This document shows positions 44,110-52,824 of a stretch of 64,000 nucleotides of DNA, in pieces. The notes below the pieces were generated by a model that saw only the letters and a list, made by a program, of their open reading frames with translations, was not told the DNA's origin and did no database searches. Source of the stretch: Lachnospiraceae bacterium (GTDB lineage: Bacteria; Bacillota; Clostridia; Lachnospirales; Lachnospiraceae); the NCBI GenBank assembly GCA_017518185.1, contig JAFWWB010000004.1, positions 124,001-188,000 of the forward strand. The letters run 5' to 3'. Numbering within the stretch: the first letter of the stretch is position 1; each line of letters starts with the position of its first letter. Both the position numbers and the translations under genes were made by a program.

Positions 44110-45252
44110 ATGAGGATCAATTATAACGCTTCCGCAGTCATCACAAATAAAGCGCTCAACCAGAGCGACAGCCTGCTGAGCCAGTCGATGCAGCGCTTAA
44201 GCTCGGGCCTTAAGATAAACAAGGCCCAGGATAATCCTGCAGGTCTTGCGATCTCCAACCGTATGGATTCGCAGGTGAAAGGCCTGGGAGTGGCAAAGAA
44301 TAATTCCAATGACGGCATTTCCGTTATCGAGACAGCGGAAGGCGCTCTTGCCGAGATCCATTCCATACTTCAGAGAATGAACGAGCTGGCGGTGCAGGCA
44401 GGTACCGACAGCAATACGGATGAGGACAGAGAGCTGATCCAGAAAGAGATATACCAGCTTCAGGATGAGGTCGAGCGTATAGCGAGGGATACCGAGTTCA
44501 ACGGCATGCCGCTGCTGGACGGATCTTTTGACCTTAAGGGATATACGGATGATCCGAAGGTAAAGGTGGATCATTATACCGCGGATGTACCCGCAAATAA
44601 GTATGTGATAAATGATCTGGCCGCTTTATACAGCCAGTGCAAGAGCGGCGGGGAAGTTGATCTTGATGAAAGCAATTCGGAAAAATTCGAGGGAAAGGGC
44701 TGTACGGCCAGGCTGGCTGATGACGGCAAGCTGATCATCAAGGGAACAGGCGATTTCGAGATCCGCCTGGATTTTGAAGAGGAAACGCCGAGTGCCTCCA
44801 GGGTGGAGCTGGATATCACCGGCATGGGTGCCATGACCATACAGACCGGCGCAAACGAAGGGCAGGAAGTGGATATACAGATCCCGGCCGTATCCCTTAA
44901 GAAGATGGGGATAGAAAAGAGCAATGGTGACGGCACCCCTGTCAGGAACGAAATGAAGGTGTCGGATTTTGAATCTGCCCAGAAGGCCATAACCCAGGTG
45001 AAGGGGGCCATCGATTATATAAGTGATATACGTTCGAAGCTCGGCGCGTACCAGAACCGTATGGAGCACAATGTGACCAGTCTGGATGTTTCCAGCGAGA
45101 ATCTTACCGCAGCTTATTCGCGGCTGGCGGATGTGGATATGGCCGAGGAGATGACGGAGTATTCTACCCAGCAGGTGCTGGTGCAGGCAGGACTTTCCAT
45201 GCTGGCCCAGGCCAACGAAAGGCCGCAGCAGGTGCTGCAGCTCCTGCAGTGA
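44110..45252 (+). CDS. Flagellin
   Basis: 380 residues. The conserved N-terminal D0/D1 half (INYNASAVITNKALNQSDS, RLSSGLKINKAQDNPAGLAI, NDGISVIETAEGALAEI) and C-terminal half (IRSKLGAYQNRMEHNV, ENLTAAYSRLADVDMAEEM, LSMLAQANERPQQVLQLLQ) flank a variable centre of about 130 residues that forms the exposed surface. No cleaved signal, as expected for export through the flagellar apparatus. The FliS-like chaperone gene is 600 bases downstream. The leader has two strong hairpins and only a weak ribosome binding site. Confidence 0.97.
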   Translation: MRINYNASAVITNKALNQSDSLLSQSMQRLSSGLKINKAQDNPAGLAISNRMDSQVKGLGVAKNNSNDGISVIETAEGALAEIHSILQRMNELAVQAGTDSNTDEDRELIQKEIYQLQDEVERIARDTEFNGMPLLDGSFDLKGYTDDPKVKVDHYTADVPANKYVINDLAALYSQCKSGGEVDLDESNSEKFEGKGCTARLADDGKLIIKGTGDFEIRLDFEEETPSASRVELDITGMGAMTIQTGANEGQEVDIQIPAVSLKKMGIEKSNGDGTPVRNEMKVSDFESAQKAITQVKGAIDYISDIRSKLGAYQNRMEHNVTSLDVSSENLTAAYSRLADVDMAEEMTEYSTQQVLVQAGLSMLAQANERPQQVLQLLQ

Positions 45253-45259
45253 TGATACC

Positions 45260-45287
45260 TTGTTTTTTGACCGGTATATGGTATTAT
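45260..45287 (+). promoter_or_regulatory. Weak candidate promoter after flagellin
   Basis: TTGTTT (45260-45265) and TATTAT (45282-45287) are 16 bases apart in the gap after flagellin. It could drive the small genes and fliS. Confidence 0.3.
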
Positions 45288-45304
45288 GATGCCAGGGTCA
45301 AAAG

Positions 45305-45457
45305 CTCATATGACGGTCATGCTTGCATGAACCGGCATATGAGTTTGGGACCCGCCCGAACATGAGCAAGTAGCGAAATGCTTGTGTAGCAAGCATTTCA
45401 GCGGATTGCGAATGCTCGTAGAATTGCGGGAGCTGCAAAGCAGCGGAGCAATTCGGG
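45305..45457 (+). repeat. Array of nested inverted repeats after flagellin
   Basis: First hairpin: 45305-45322 with 45325-45343, an 18-base stem with one mismatch and one bulge around TT. Then an outer CCCGAA (45355-45360)/TTCGGG (45452-45457) encloses GAGCA/TGCTC, GAAATGCTT/AAGCATTTC (9 bases, 45375-45399), GAATTGC/GCAATTC and GCTGC-AAA-GCAGC. The whole is a mosaic of palindromes and runs into the frame of the following small gene. Confidence 0.8.
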
Positions 45458-45609
45458 GGCATCATATAAAAGGATTGTATTATATTGCACATAGATCTCT
45501 TGGATTGGATAACGGATATTATATCTATCTGATAGAAAATCATGGTTTTGACGATTATGTGTTTCTGATGAGGTATGATAATCTGGACGATGAGGAGATG
45601 CTGATATGA
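45412..45609 (+). CDS. Small hypothetical protein, 5' end uncertain
   Basis: 65 residues if the ATG at 45412 is used, but that start lies inside the palindromic repeat and has no ribosome binding site; the frame stays open upstream to 45382, and TTG codons at 45475 and 45505 are alternatives. The distinctive part is the C-terminal 35 residues (NGYYIYLIENHGFDDYVFLM). The next gene begins in the stop (ATGA overlap), so both are one unit. I do not recognise the family; the repeat may have replaced the true 5' end, leaving a fragment. Confidence 0.45.
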   Translation: MLVELRELQSSGAIRGHHIKGLYYIAHRSLGLDNGYYIYLIENHGFDDYVFLMRYDNLDDEEMLI

Positions 45610-45839
45610 CAATGAGGGAGTTTAGAGAGATATTACGGAATGTCGACAGATCTTATGATGATTTCGTGAGTCTGGTCATCACATATATAAAAATACCAGG
45701 TAACAGATCAAAAGCATTGCAGATCAGGGATTACATTGAAAGCAGTCCATTTGCAGATTCGAGTGATGTTCTTCAGTTCATGATCAATGAACTGGGTATG
45801 GCTGATGTAAGTGATACTATGGCTATGGGAGTCATCTGA
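45606..45839 (+). CDS. Small hypothetical protein
   Basis: 77 residues, acidic, predicted all-helical (REFREILRNVDRSYDDFVSL, SSDVLQFMINELGMAD). The start overlaps the preceding stop by 4 bases (ATGA). No signal peptide. The middle segment SKALQIRDYIESSPFADSSD resembles the ends of other short Lachnospiraceae proteins that I cannot name. The pair stands between flagellin and fliS but need not be flagellar. Confidence 0.6.
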   Translation: MTMREFREILRNVDRSYDDFVSLVITYIKIPGNRSKALQIRDYIESSPFADSSDVLQFMINELGMADVSDTMAMGVI

Positions 45840-45852
45840 GGGATAATATTCT

Positions 45853-46386
45853 ATGACCAACGAAGTAAAACAGGATTTCATGCTGAGGATCACACAGGCC
45901 AATGCCAGCGCCCTGGTGGTGATACTTTATGATATGTTTGAGGAATACTGTAATGAGCTGACCGCTGCGGAGCCCGGTTCTGCGGGCTTCAGAAATGCCA
46001 TGCGGGGAGCAAGAGGCTGCCTGAGCGAGCTGATCCAGTCACTGAACAGGCCTTCTTCGGCGGCATTTCCCGCTGACAGGAGGAACATCGATCCGGGCGA
46101 CAACGCAAAGGCCCTGAAGGAGCTGGTGGAGAACACCTACAGTCTCTACCGCTATGTGGAGCGCCAGCTGATACAGGCAGATGTAAAGCGCGATGCATCA
46201 AAGATCCCGGCCAGCATGGATATAATGAAGAAGCTCAGGGATTCCTATGCAGCTTCCGCAAAGAACGATAACTCAGCGCCGATCATGAAGAATACGGATG
46301 TGATCTATGCGGGCATGACCTACGGTTCGGATGATATAAACACTGCCAGTGCGGCAGCAGGCACCAACAGGGGATATTTAGTATAA
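45853..46386 (+). CDS. fliS: FliS-like flagellar export chaperone
   Basis: 177 residues, somewhat longer than classical FliS (about 130). The N-terminal helix pattern (FMLRITQANASALVVILYDM, FEEYCNEL) and the later LVENTYSLYRYVERQLIQAD and DIMKKLRDSYAAS match the four-helix bundle that holds the flagellin C-terminus before export. The C-terminal 30 residues are Ala/Asn/Thr-rich and disordered. Location 600 bases after flagellin supports the call. Confidence 0.8.
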   Translation: MTNEVKQDFMLRITQANASALVVILYDMFEEYCNELTAAEPGSAGFRNAMRGARGCLSELIQSLNRPSSAAFPADRRNIDPGDNAKALKELVENTYSLYRYVERQLIQADVKRDASKIPASMDIMKKLRDSYAASAKNDNSAPIMKNTDVIYAGMTYGSDDINTASAAAGTNRGYLV

Positions 46387-46390
46387 GCTT

Positions 46391-47458
46391 ATGAAGGCTC
46401 TGATAGCGATGAGCGGCGGCGTGGATTCTTCCGTGGCCGCTTTTCTGATGAAAGAGAGAGGTTACGACTGCCTGGGCGTGAACATGCGCCTGTGGCGGGG
46501 TGACGAAGAGGTGGACTGCGCAAAGTCCTGCTGTTCCGTAAGGGATGTGGACGATGCGGGGCGTGTAGCCATGTCCATGGGCATACCTTTTGAAGTAAAG
46601 GATCTCACCGCAGGCTTTTCAGCAAAGATAATAGACAAGTTCGTGCGGACCTACGAGGCCGGCGGCACACCCAATCCCTGCATAGACTGCAACCGCTACA
46701 TGAAGTTCGACGCCCTCCTGGAATATGCCCTGAAACGCGGCTGCGACAGGATAGTAACGGGGCATTATGCGAGAGTCGCAAGGGACGGCGGTACTATCGG
46801 TCTTAAAAAGGCCGTAGACCTTAGTAAGGACCAGAGCTATGTGCTCTATAACCTGAGTCCGGAGCAGCTTAAATACTGCGAGTTCCCCCTGGGAGAGCTT
46901 ACAAAGGCCGAAGTCAGGAAGATAGCACAGAAGCAGGGCTTCGTAAATGCCGAAAAGGCCGAATCCCAGGATATCTGCTTTGTGCCGGACGGTGATTACG
47001 CCCGTTTTATCGAGGAATATACGGATAAGAGCTTCCCGGAGGGGGACTTTGTGGACGGAAACGGCACCGTGCTGGGCAGGCATAAGGGCATCATCAGATA
47101 TACCATAGGCCAGCGCAAAGGACTGGGGCTGGCTGCTGAAGAGCCCTGGTATGTAACGGATATAGACACCGCGGACAACCGTGTCGTGCTGAGCCACGGG
47201 GAGGGGCTTTTTTCCAAAGGCCTGGAAGCGGATGATATAAATCTCATAGCTGAGATAAGCGACGGGATGTCTGTTTCGGCCAAGACCAGATACCGTCAGA
47301 AGGAACAGCCCGCGAAGGTATACAGAACGGAAGAGGGCTTCCGGCTCATCTTCGATGAACCACAGAGAGCTGTTACAAAGGGCCAGGCGGCAGTGCTGTA
47401 TCTGGGGGATACGGTTCTTGGCGGCGGTACCATAACCCGCGCCATAAGGGAGATATGA
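46391..47458 (+). CDS. mnmA: tRNA-specific 2-thiouridylase MnmA
   Basis: 355 residues. PP-loop SGGVDSSVAAF (8-18), the catalytic-cysteine region GGTPNPCIDCNRYMKFD, GHYARV, LSKDQSYVLYNL and AESQDICFVPDGDY are diagnostic. The enzyme puts sulfur on C2 of the wobble uridine of tRNA-Lys, -Glu and -Gln, using ATP and a persulfide donor. It begins 4 bases after fliS and overlaps the YesL gene by 4 bases. It acts on the same nucleoside as MnmG, encoded in this window. Confidence 0.97.
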   Translation: MKALIAMSGGVDSSVAAFLMKERGYDCLGVNMRLWRGDEEVDCAKSCCSVRDVDDAGRVAMSMGIPFEVKDLTAGFSAKIIDKFVRTYEAGGTPNPCIDCNRYMKFDALLEYALKRGCDRIVTGHYARVARDGGTIGLKKAVDLSKDQSYVLYNLSPEQLKYCEFPLGELTKAEVRKIAQKQGFVNAEKAESQDICFVPDGDYARFIEEYTDKSFPEGDFVDGNGTVLGRHKGIIRYTIGQRKGLGLAAEEPWYVTDIDTADNRVVLSHGEGLFSKGLEADDINLIAEISDGMSVSAKTRYRQKEQPAKVYRTEEGFRLIFDEPQRAVTKGQAAVLYLGDTVLGGGTITRAIREI

Positions 47459-48108
47459 ATTTTCTGAAACTTGACAGTCCGCTGATGAAGTTCCTGGGCA
47501 GGATGGCGGACCTGATGATCGTGAACATACTTACGGTGCTTTTGTGCATACCGGTGATAACTGCCGGGGCCTCTTTTACGGCCATGCATTATGTGCTCCT
47601 GAAGCTCTCCAGAAATGAGGAGGGCTATCTTGTGCGTTCGTTCTTCAAGTCCTTTAAGCAGAATTTTGTCCAGGCCACCATACTATGGATCATCATGGCC
47701 AACGTGGCCGTAGTCCTTTATGTGGACTGGCGCTATATCCTCACACTGCAGGGCCAGACGCAGTTTACCTTCAAAGTACTTTTCGCGCTTCTTGTGCTGC
47801 TCATATCGCTGGGACTCGTCTACATCTTCCCGCTGCTTTCCAGATACCAGAACACCGTGGGCGGCACCATTAAGCAGGCATTCCGTATCGCCTATTCCGG
47901 CTTTCCGGCCATGCTCCGTGCTTTCGCGGGAGCGGCCCTGGCCCTTTCGCCTCTGTTTTTTGCCTGGTACACTACTTTTAAGCTTATCCCCATACTGGCA
48001 GTCTTCTGTTTTTCGGTGCCCGGATACTTCAGGGCCCTGCTCTACAGCGGCATATTTAAGAAGCTGGAGGGCGGCGATAAGCCTTCTTCCGAAGAAGATC
48101 CCAGCTAA
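47455..48108 (+). CDS. DUF624/YesL-family membrane protein
   Basis: 217 residues with about five membrane helices. MNFLKLDSPLMKFLGRMADL at the start and TAGASFTAMHYVLLKL are characteristic of the YesL family. YesL proteins are usually found beside LplB/YtcP-type sugar permeases, and such permease genes follow here, across a terminator and the GntR gene. Its role is unknown; it may assist the transporter. ATG overlaps the mnmA stop. Confidence 0.85.
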   Translation: MNFLKLDSPLMKFLGRMADLMIVNILTVLLCIPVITAGASFTAMHYVLLKLSRNEEGYLVRSFFKSFKQNFVQATILWIIMANVAVVLYVDWRYILTLQGQTQFTFKVLFALLVLLISLGLVYIFPLLSRYQNTVGGTIKQAFRIAYSGFPAMLRAFAGAALALSPLFFAWYTTFKLIPILAVFCFSVPGYFRALLYSGIFKKLEGGDKPSSEEDPS

Positions 48109-48130
48109 AATCTATATCAGAAATTCTTAT

Positions 48131-48153
48131 TCCGACGTTTTCTGTCGGATTTT
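48131..48153 (+). terminator. Probable terminator after the yesL-like gene
   Basis: A perfect 6-base stem TCCGAC/GTCGGA with a 7-base loop is followed by TTTT and AACAAAAA. The short stem and T-run make it moderate in strength. Confidence 0.6.
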
Positions 48154-48200
48154 AACAAAAACTCCCTATAGAATTTATTAAAAAATTGCACAAAAAATGT

Positions 48201-48229
48201 TTTACAAATGTTTTTTCTTTTGCTATTAT
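48201..48229 (+). promoter_or_regulatory. Promoter of the glucuronoxylan operon
   Basis: TTTACA (48201-48206) and TATTAT (48224-48229) are 17 bases apart. The region between is T-rich. Transcription would begin near 48236, just before the operator. Confidence 0.7.
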
Positions 48230-48239
48230 AACCATATGA

Positions 48240-48257
48240 ATACTTGTATACAAGTAT
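48240..48257 (+). promoter_or_regulatory. GntR operator, 18-base perfect palindrome
   Basis: ATACTTGTATACAAGTAT reads identically on both strands. It starts at about +5 relative to the promoter, where a bound repressor would block RNA polymerase. GntR/FadR-type regulators bind such TTGTATACAA-like palindromes, and the first gene of the operon is a GntR regulator, so autorepression released by a sugar-acid ligand is likely. Confidence 0.75.
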
Positions 48258-48299
48258 GCAAGCGATAAAAAACGCAGAAGCTGCTTTGGAGAGGTGTGA

Positions 48300-48977
48300 A
48301 TGAGATTATCGGGAAAGCTTCGAAAAGAATCTGCAAGGGATTACGCCCTCAGGGTTCTGAAGGAAAATATCATATCGCTCGAGCTTAAACCCGGTACCCC
48401 TATCTCGGAGAACGAACTGGCCGCAGAGCTCGGCATCTCCCGGACACCGGTGAGGGAAGCCATCATCGATCTGGCCAGGGCCAACGTGATAGAGACCTAT
48501 CCGCAGAAGGGAAGCTTTATCAGCAAGATCGATCCGAAGATGGTAGAGGAGGCCAGGTTCCTGAGACAGATCACCGATACTGCGGTAACCCTGGAGGCCT
48601 GCGGAACCATCGAGGGGGAACGGCTCAGGGAGATAGAAGAGAATGTGGCCCTTCAGGAATTCTACCTGGACAAGGGGATGACGGACAGGATCTTCGAGCT
48701 GGATAACCGTTTTCACAAGCTGATCTACATAGCGGTGGGTAAAGAGCTTATACATGAGATCCATTCCACCCTGATGATACATTTTGACAGGGTAAGGAAC
48801 ATCTCGGTGGAAACGGTGAAGGATTTCAAGGTGGTGAACGATCACCGTGCAATACTGGAGGCCATAAAGGCCGGGGACAAAGAGAAAGCTGCTGAACTGG
48901 TTGACAAGCATCTGCACCGCTACAAATTCGATGAAGCGGTGATAAGGAGCCAGCGGCCTGAGTACTTTAAGCAATAA
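48300..48977 (+). CDS. GntR-family (FadR subgroup) transcriptional regulator
   Basis: 225 residues. N-terminal winged helix: YALRVLKENIISLELKPGTP, ENELAAELGISRTPVREAI, VIETYPQKGSFIS. The C-terminal all-helical FCD ligand domain has the metal-site pattern DNRFHKLIY and later NDHRAILEAI and KHLHRYK, with the expected histidines. FCD regulators commonly respond to uronates and related acids (UxuR, ExuR). It heads an operon that includes uxuA and uxuB, so glucuronate, fructuronate or an aldouronic oligosaccharide is the probable inducer. Confidence 0.92.
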   Translation: MRLSGKLRKESARDYALRVLKENIISLELKPGTPISENELAAELGISRTPVREAIIDLARANVIETYPQKGSFISKIDPKMVEEARFLRQITDTAVTLEACGTIEGERLREIEENVALQEFYLDKGMTDRIFELDNRFHKLIYIAVGKELIHEIHSTLMIHFDRVRNISVETVKDFKVVNDHRAILEAIKAGDKEKAAELVDKHLHRYKFDEAVIRSQRPEYFKQ

Positions 48978-48995
48978 AGAAGCGGAGGGAGAAAA

Positions 48996-50027
48996 GTGGA
49001 AGAGAACAAAAACCCTGAAGTGGAAGTAAAAGAAGCAGAAGCTGTTACCGCAGCTGAGCCTGCCGGGAAGGCGGCCAAAAAGGAAAGGCCCGCAAAAAAG
49101 GAATATGTTCCCAAGACGGCGAGGGGTATATACTTCAAACGCTACTGGCAGCTGTATGCGATGCTCCTTCTTCCGATAATCTATTTTATCGTGTTCAAGT
49201 ACAGCCCCATGTATTATGTGCTGATAGCTTTCAAGAAGTACAGCATAGTACAGAGCGTTTCCGAAATGCCCTGGGCAAAGAACCACGGCTTCGAGTATTT
49301 CATCAAGGCTTTCAAGGATAAGGATTTCATCTATGCGCTCAGGAATACAGTCTTCCTGAACCTGCTGGATATCCTTGTAGGTTTCCCTATCCCCATCATA
49401 TTCGCGCTTATCCTGAATGAACTCAGGTTCAAGTATTTCAAGAAGACAGTGCAGACCATAGCATATATGCCCCACTTCCTTTCATGGGTCATCATCTACG
49501 GACTGGCACTTCAGCTCTTTGCACCTTCCACCGGTCTCATCAACCTGCTTCTCACGAAGATGGATCTTGAATCGGTCCATTTCCTGGATGAGGGAAAGAA
49601 CTGGGTGAAGACCTACATCGGCCTGGGTATATGGCAGTCCTTCGGCTGGAACTCCATAATATACCTGGCAGCCATCACCGGCATCTCTCCCGAGCTGTAC
49701 GAAGCGGCCTCCGTGGACGGGGCGAACCGTTTCCAGAAGATGTGGCACATCACTCTTCCGGGTATACGTCCTACCATCGTGGTGCTCCTGGTGCTTGCGC
49801 TCGGTAACATCGTAAGCTCCAACTTCGACCGTCCCTTCGCATTACAGAACAACCTGGTCATGAAGAACGCAGAGGTTATATCGACTTACGTTTATAAAAA
49901 CGGTATCAAGGGACTGCAGTTCTCCCTTACGACTGCGGTGGGTCTGTTCCAGTCCGTAGTAAACGTTATATTCCTGCTCCTTGCAAACTGGTTCTCACGT
50001 AAGATGGGTGAGCGCGGAATAGTATAA
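48996..50027 (+). CDS. Sugar ABC transporter permease, LplB family
   Basis: 343 residues from a GTG at 48996, following GGAGGGA. A charged, Ala/Glu-rich tail of about 45 residues precedes six membrane helices. YWQLYAMLLLPIIYFIVFKY, SPMYYVLIAFKKYS and the EAA loop YEAASVDGANRFQKMWHITL identify the LplB branch of CUT1 oligosaccharide importers. It forms the membrane channel with the next gene. No dedicated ATPase is encoded here; a shared MsmX-type ATPase elsewhere is usual for this group. Confidence 0.92.
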   Translation: MEENKNPEVEVKEAEAVTAAEPAGKAAKKERPAKKEYVPKTARGIYFKRYWQLYAMLLLPIIYFIVFKYSPMYYVLIAFKKYSIVQSVSEMPWAKNHGFEYFIKAFKDKDFIYALRNTVFLNLLDILVGFPIPIIFALILNELRFKYFKKTVQTIAYMPHFLSWVIIYGLALQLFAPSTGLINLLLTKMDLESVHFLDEGKNWVKTYIGLGIWQSFGWNSIIYLAAITGISPELYEAASVDGANRFQKMWHITLPGIRPTIVVLLVLALGNIVSSNFDRPFALQNNLVMKNAEVISTYVYKNGIKGLQFSLTTAVGLFQSVVNVIFLLLANWFSRKMGERGIV

Positions 50028-50079
50028 GAACAGAAGCATCAGTCACCGGTTTTTGAAACGAAACGGAGGTAATACTTAA

Positions 50080-50979
50080 ATGAAAGTAGATATGATAGAT
50101 GAAAGAAGGGGAATATACTCACTGAAGATAAGGTTCGGCGATTACGTGATAGTGTTCCTGTGTGTGCTGATCTCCATCATCTGCATCCTGCCCATGATCA
50201 ACCTTCTGGCAAGGTCGCTGTCGGGACCGGATTATCTGATAAAGCGTGAGGTTTATCTGTGGCCCAAGGGGCTGAACTTCGATGCATACGCTACTGTGCT
50301 CAAGGATCCGAAGTACACCAAGGCTTTCTTCTGGACCGTGTTCCTGACTGTGGTATGTACCTTTGCCAGCCTTGCGATGAGCACGCTCTGCGCATTCCCC
50401 CTGATCTTCAACAGACTCAAGGGTAGGAAGGTCATCAACCTGCTGATAACCATCACCATGTTCTTCAATGCAGGAACCATACCCAACTACCTGCTTATGC
50501 AGAAGCTTCACCTGCTGGATAATCCACTGGTGCTGATCATACCCGGTGTCCTCAGTGTTTACAACATGATCATACTGAGAAGCTTCTTTTACGGCATACC
50601 CGATTCCTTGAGGGAAGCAGCGGAGATAGACGGAGCAAGCTTCTTCGCCATACTCTGGAAGGTTTACCTGCCTCTCTCAAAGCCGGTTCTCGCAACCCTG
50701 GCGCTGTTCTACGCAGTAGGCAGATGGAACGGTTACTCGGATGCGCTTATGTATATGAAGAACAAGGATTTCTATCCTTTGCAGCTCCTGCTTTATAACA
50801 TACTGAACAACATCAACCAGGTCGAGGTTTCAACCCAGGAAGGCTTCTCACAGCCAGGACTCGGGGATGCTCTGAAAGCGGCGATAGTCATGTTTTCAAC
50901 CATACCTATCCTGTGCATCTATCCTTTCCTGCAGAAGTATTTCATCCAGGGCGTTACCATAGGAGCGGTTAAGGAATAA
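50080..50979 (+). CDS. Sugar ABC transporter permease, YtcP family
   Basis: 299 residues, six helices. DYVIVFLCVLISIICILPMI, LARSLSGPDYLIKREVYLWP, and the EAA loop LREAAEIDGASFFAILWKVY are typical of YtcP-like partners of LplB; the end NPFLQKYF-like KYFIQGVTIGAVKE is also characteristic. GGAGGT precedes the ATG, 52 bases after the first permease. It works with the LplB-type protein and the binding lipoprotein of the next gene. Confidence 0.92.
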   Translation: MKVDMIDERRGIYSLKIRFGDYVIVFLCVLISIICILPMINLLARSLSGPDYLIKREVYLWPKGLNFDAYATVLKDPKYTKAFFWTVFLTVVCTFASLAMSTLCAFPLIFNRLKGRKVINLLITITMFFNAGTIPNYLLMQKLHLLDNPLVLIIPGVLSVYNMIILRSFFYGIPDSLREAAEIDGASFFAILWKVYLPLSKPVLATLALFYAVGRWNGYSDALMYMKNKDFYPLQLLLYNILNNINQVEVSTQEGFSQPGLGDALKAAIVMFSTIPILCIYPFLQKYFIQGVTIGAVKE

Positions 50980-50986
50980 AACAGTA

Positions 50987-51013
50987 ATTTTGCTGGCGCA
51001 GTTGCCGCAAAAT
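50987..51013 (+). promoter_or_regulatory. Hairpin at the 5' side of the binding-protein cistron
   Basis: ATTTTGC/GCAAAAT (7 bases) plus, after one bulged T, GGC/GCC around a 6-base loop. It ends 9 bases before AAGGAGGG. It may stabilise the downstream mRNA segment. Confidence 0.55.
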
Positions 51014-51034
51014 ATATATTTAAGGAGGGAAAAA

Positions 51035-52768
51035 ATGAAAAAACGAATTTTGTCAGCCATTCTTGCAGGTACCATGATCGTATCTGCGGCTGCCTGCGGA
51101 GATACGCAGGGACAGGCACCCGCGGGAAATGAGAACAAGGAGCCCGCTGTATCTAATGTGACCAATGAGCCTGTTACCCAGAATACCTTTGAGGGTGACG
51201 GTTCCGAGATCGAAGGCGGAAGCAGCGAAGAGCTGGTGGACGGCAAGTTTACCGAGACCAGACACATTACCGTTGAGGTTTATGACCGCGGTAATGACGG
51301 TGGTTCCGATCCCACCAACAATATGTACACCGATTACATCAAGAAGGGTATGCTCGAGGATCATAACGTAGAGGTCGAGTTCGTGGCAGTTCCCCGCTGG
51401 ACTGAGGTTGAAGAGATCAACAACCTGCTGGCTGCCGGAACCGCTCCTGACATCTGTCTTACCTATGATTACCCTACTATCCAGACCTATGCCGACATGG
51501 GCGGTGTTACCGATCTTCAGGATCTGGTAGTTGATAACAAGAATGACCTCCCGCACCTCTGGGACTGGCTGGGAACCACCAATATGTACTGGGACAAGAG
51601 CGTTCAGGACGGTACCCTCTGGGCTATCGAAGGAAAGCGCGCCAACAACAACCGTATAGTCACCTTCGTTCGTAAGGACTGGCTGGATACTCTGGGAATG
51701 GAAGAGCCTACTACCAAGGAAGAGTTCTACAATATGCTCTGCGCATTCCGTGACAATGCTGACACCCTTCTGGGCGCAGATGCAAGCAAGATGGTTCCTT
51801 TCGGTCTTTCTGAGGATGTAGGCTGGAGAGCAGCTCTTTTGATCGAATCCTGCATGGATCCCAACATCACCGACAAGGAATTCTATGTAAACGGCTTTGA
51901 TGACAGAAAGTACACCGAGAACGGTACCAAGGACGCGGCAAGGATCCTTAACCAGTGGTATAACGAAAAGCTTATAATGGAAGGCTTCGCACTTACCGAG
52001 AGCGCTGATGAAGACTCCATGATGAAGGCAGGCTACGTAGGCGCATTCATGCACAACTGGGATTATCCTTTCAGAAATGGTGAAGATTCCATCAACGCAA
52101 ACCTTCAGAGACTTGTAGGCGAGAACGCAAAGTTCGTGGCTGTTGACTGCTTCGAGGCTTCCAACGGCGAGTACATCAAGTACTGCGATTCCACCGCAGG
52201 TGACAGAAAGATCTTCTTCCCTACCACCAACGACGAGCCTCTTGCATCCCTTCTGTACCTTGACTGGATCTCCGATCCCGTGCATATCGAGTATCTGCAG
52301 GTAGGTGACGAAGGCGTGACCCATAACGTTCTTCCCGACGGCGCATATACCTTCATGGCTGCTACCGGTGACGCTATCATGAACTCCGGACAGAACATCG
52401 ATATGACCATCACCTGCAACGGTCTGCACCTGTCCACCGAAGAGCTCACCCTTAAGTCTCTTGCAAACAACTATCCTCCCTGCGATCCTGCTGACGTAGC
52501 AAGGGCTAACGAAGTGGCATGCAACGGCAAGAAGCCTACCAAGAATGCTAAGATCACTGCAGTCGAAGCTGAGACAGGAAAGGGTGAATCTCTCGCAGAG
52601 AAGAGAAATCAGGCATGGGCACTCTCCGTGGTTGCACCTGTTGACCAGTTTGATGCAGTATGGGATGAGAACATGGCAAATTACCTCTCTGCAGGCGGCC
52701 AGGATATCATCGACGAGCGTACTGAGAAGTGGGAAGCACAGTACGGCTCAAGCGAGACCCTTGAGTGA
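51035..52768 (+). CDS. Extracellular solute-binding lipoprotein for oligosaccharides
   Basis: 577 residues from ATG 51035 after AAGGAGGG; a longer frame from 50990 would include the hairpin and is rejected. The signal peptide ends in SAAAC (C21). A Thr/Glu-rich tether is followed by a large two-domain binding fold of the LplA/YtcQ type (VEEINNLLAAGTAPDICLTY, DLPHLWDWLG, GYVGAFMHNWDYPF). Length matches binding proteins of LplB/YtcP systems. The probable ligands are aldouronic or acidic xylo-oligosaccharides, inferred from the operon. The flanking hairpins suggest higher expression than the permeases. Confidence 0.92.
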   Translation: MKKRILSAILAGTMIVSAAACGDTQGQAPAGNENKEPAVSNVTNEPVTQNTFEGDGSEIEGGSSEELVDGKFTETRHITVEVYDRGNDGGSDPTNNMYTDYIKKGMLEDHNVEVEFVAVPRWTEVEEINNLLAAGTAPDICLTYDYPTIQTYADMGGVTDLQDLVVDNKNDLPHLWDWLGTTNMYWDKSVQDGTLWAIEGKRANNNRIVTFVRKDWLDTLGMEEPTTKEEFYNMLCAFRDNADTLLGADASKMVPFGLSEDVGWRAALLIESCMDPNITDKEFYVNGFDDRKYTENGTKDAARILNQWYNEKLIMEGFALTESADEDSMMKAGYVGAFMHNWDYPFRNGEDSINANLQRLVGENAKFVAVDCFEASNGEYIKYCDSTAGDRKIFFPTTNDEPLASLLYLDWISDPVHIEYLQVGDEGVTHNVLPDGAYTFMAATGDAIMNSGQNIDMTITCNGLHLSTEELTLKSLANNYPPCDPADVARANEVACNGKKPTKNAKITAVEAETGKGESLAEKRNQAWALSVVAPVDQFDAVWDENMANYLSAGGQDIIDERTEKWEAQYGSSETLE

Positions 52769-52824
52769 TCCCGGACGGTAAGCAATCAAAAAAAACAATA
52801 TTGAAAAAACAATAGTTACAAAGG

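Noticed and set aside
45305-45457. Palindromic array as an insertion-sequence remnant
   Set aside because: No transposase fragment, no terminal inverted repeat pair of IS type and no target duplication seen.
48306-49475. 389-codon minus-strand frame
   Set aside because: Antisense to the GntR and permease genes, both of which are clear family members.
51053-52429. 458-codon minus-strand frame
   Set aside because: Antisense to the binding-protein gene; results from its codon bias.
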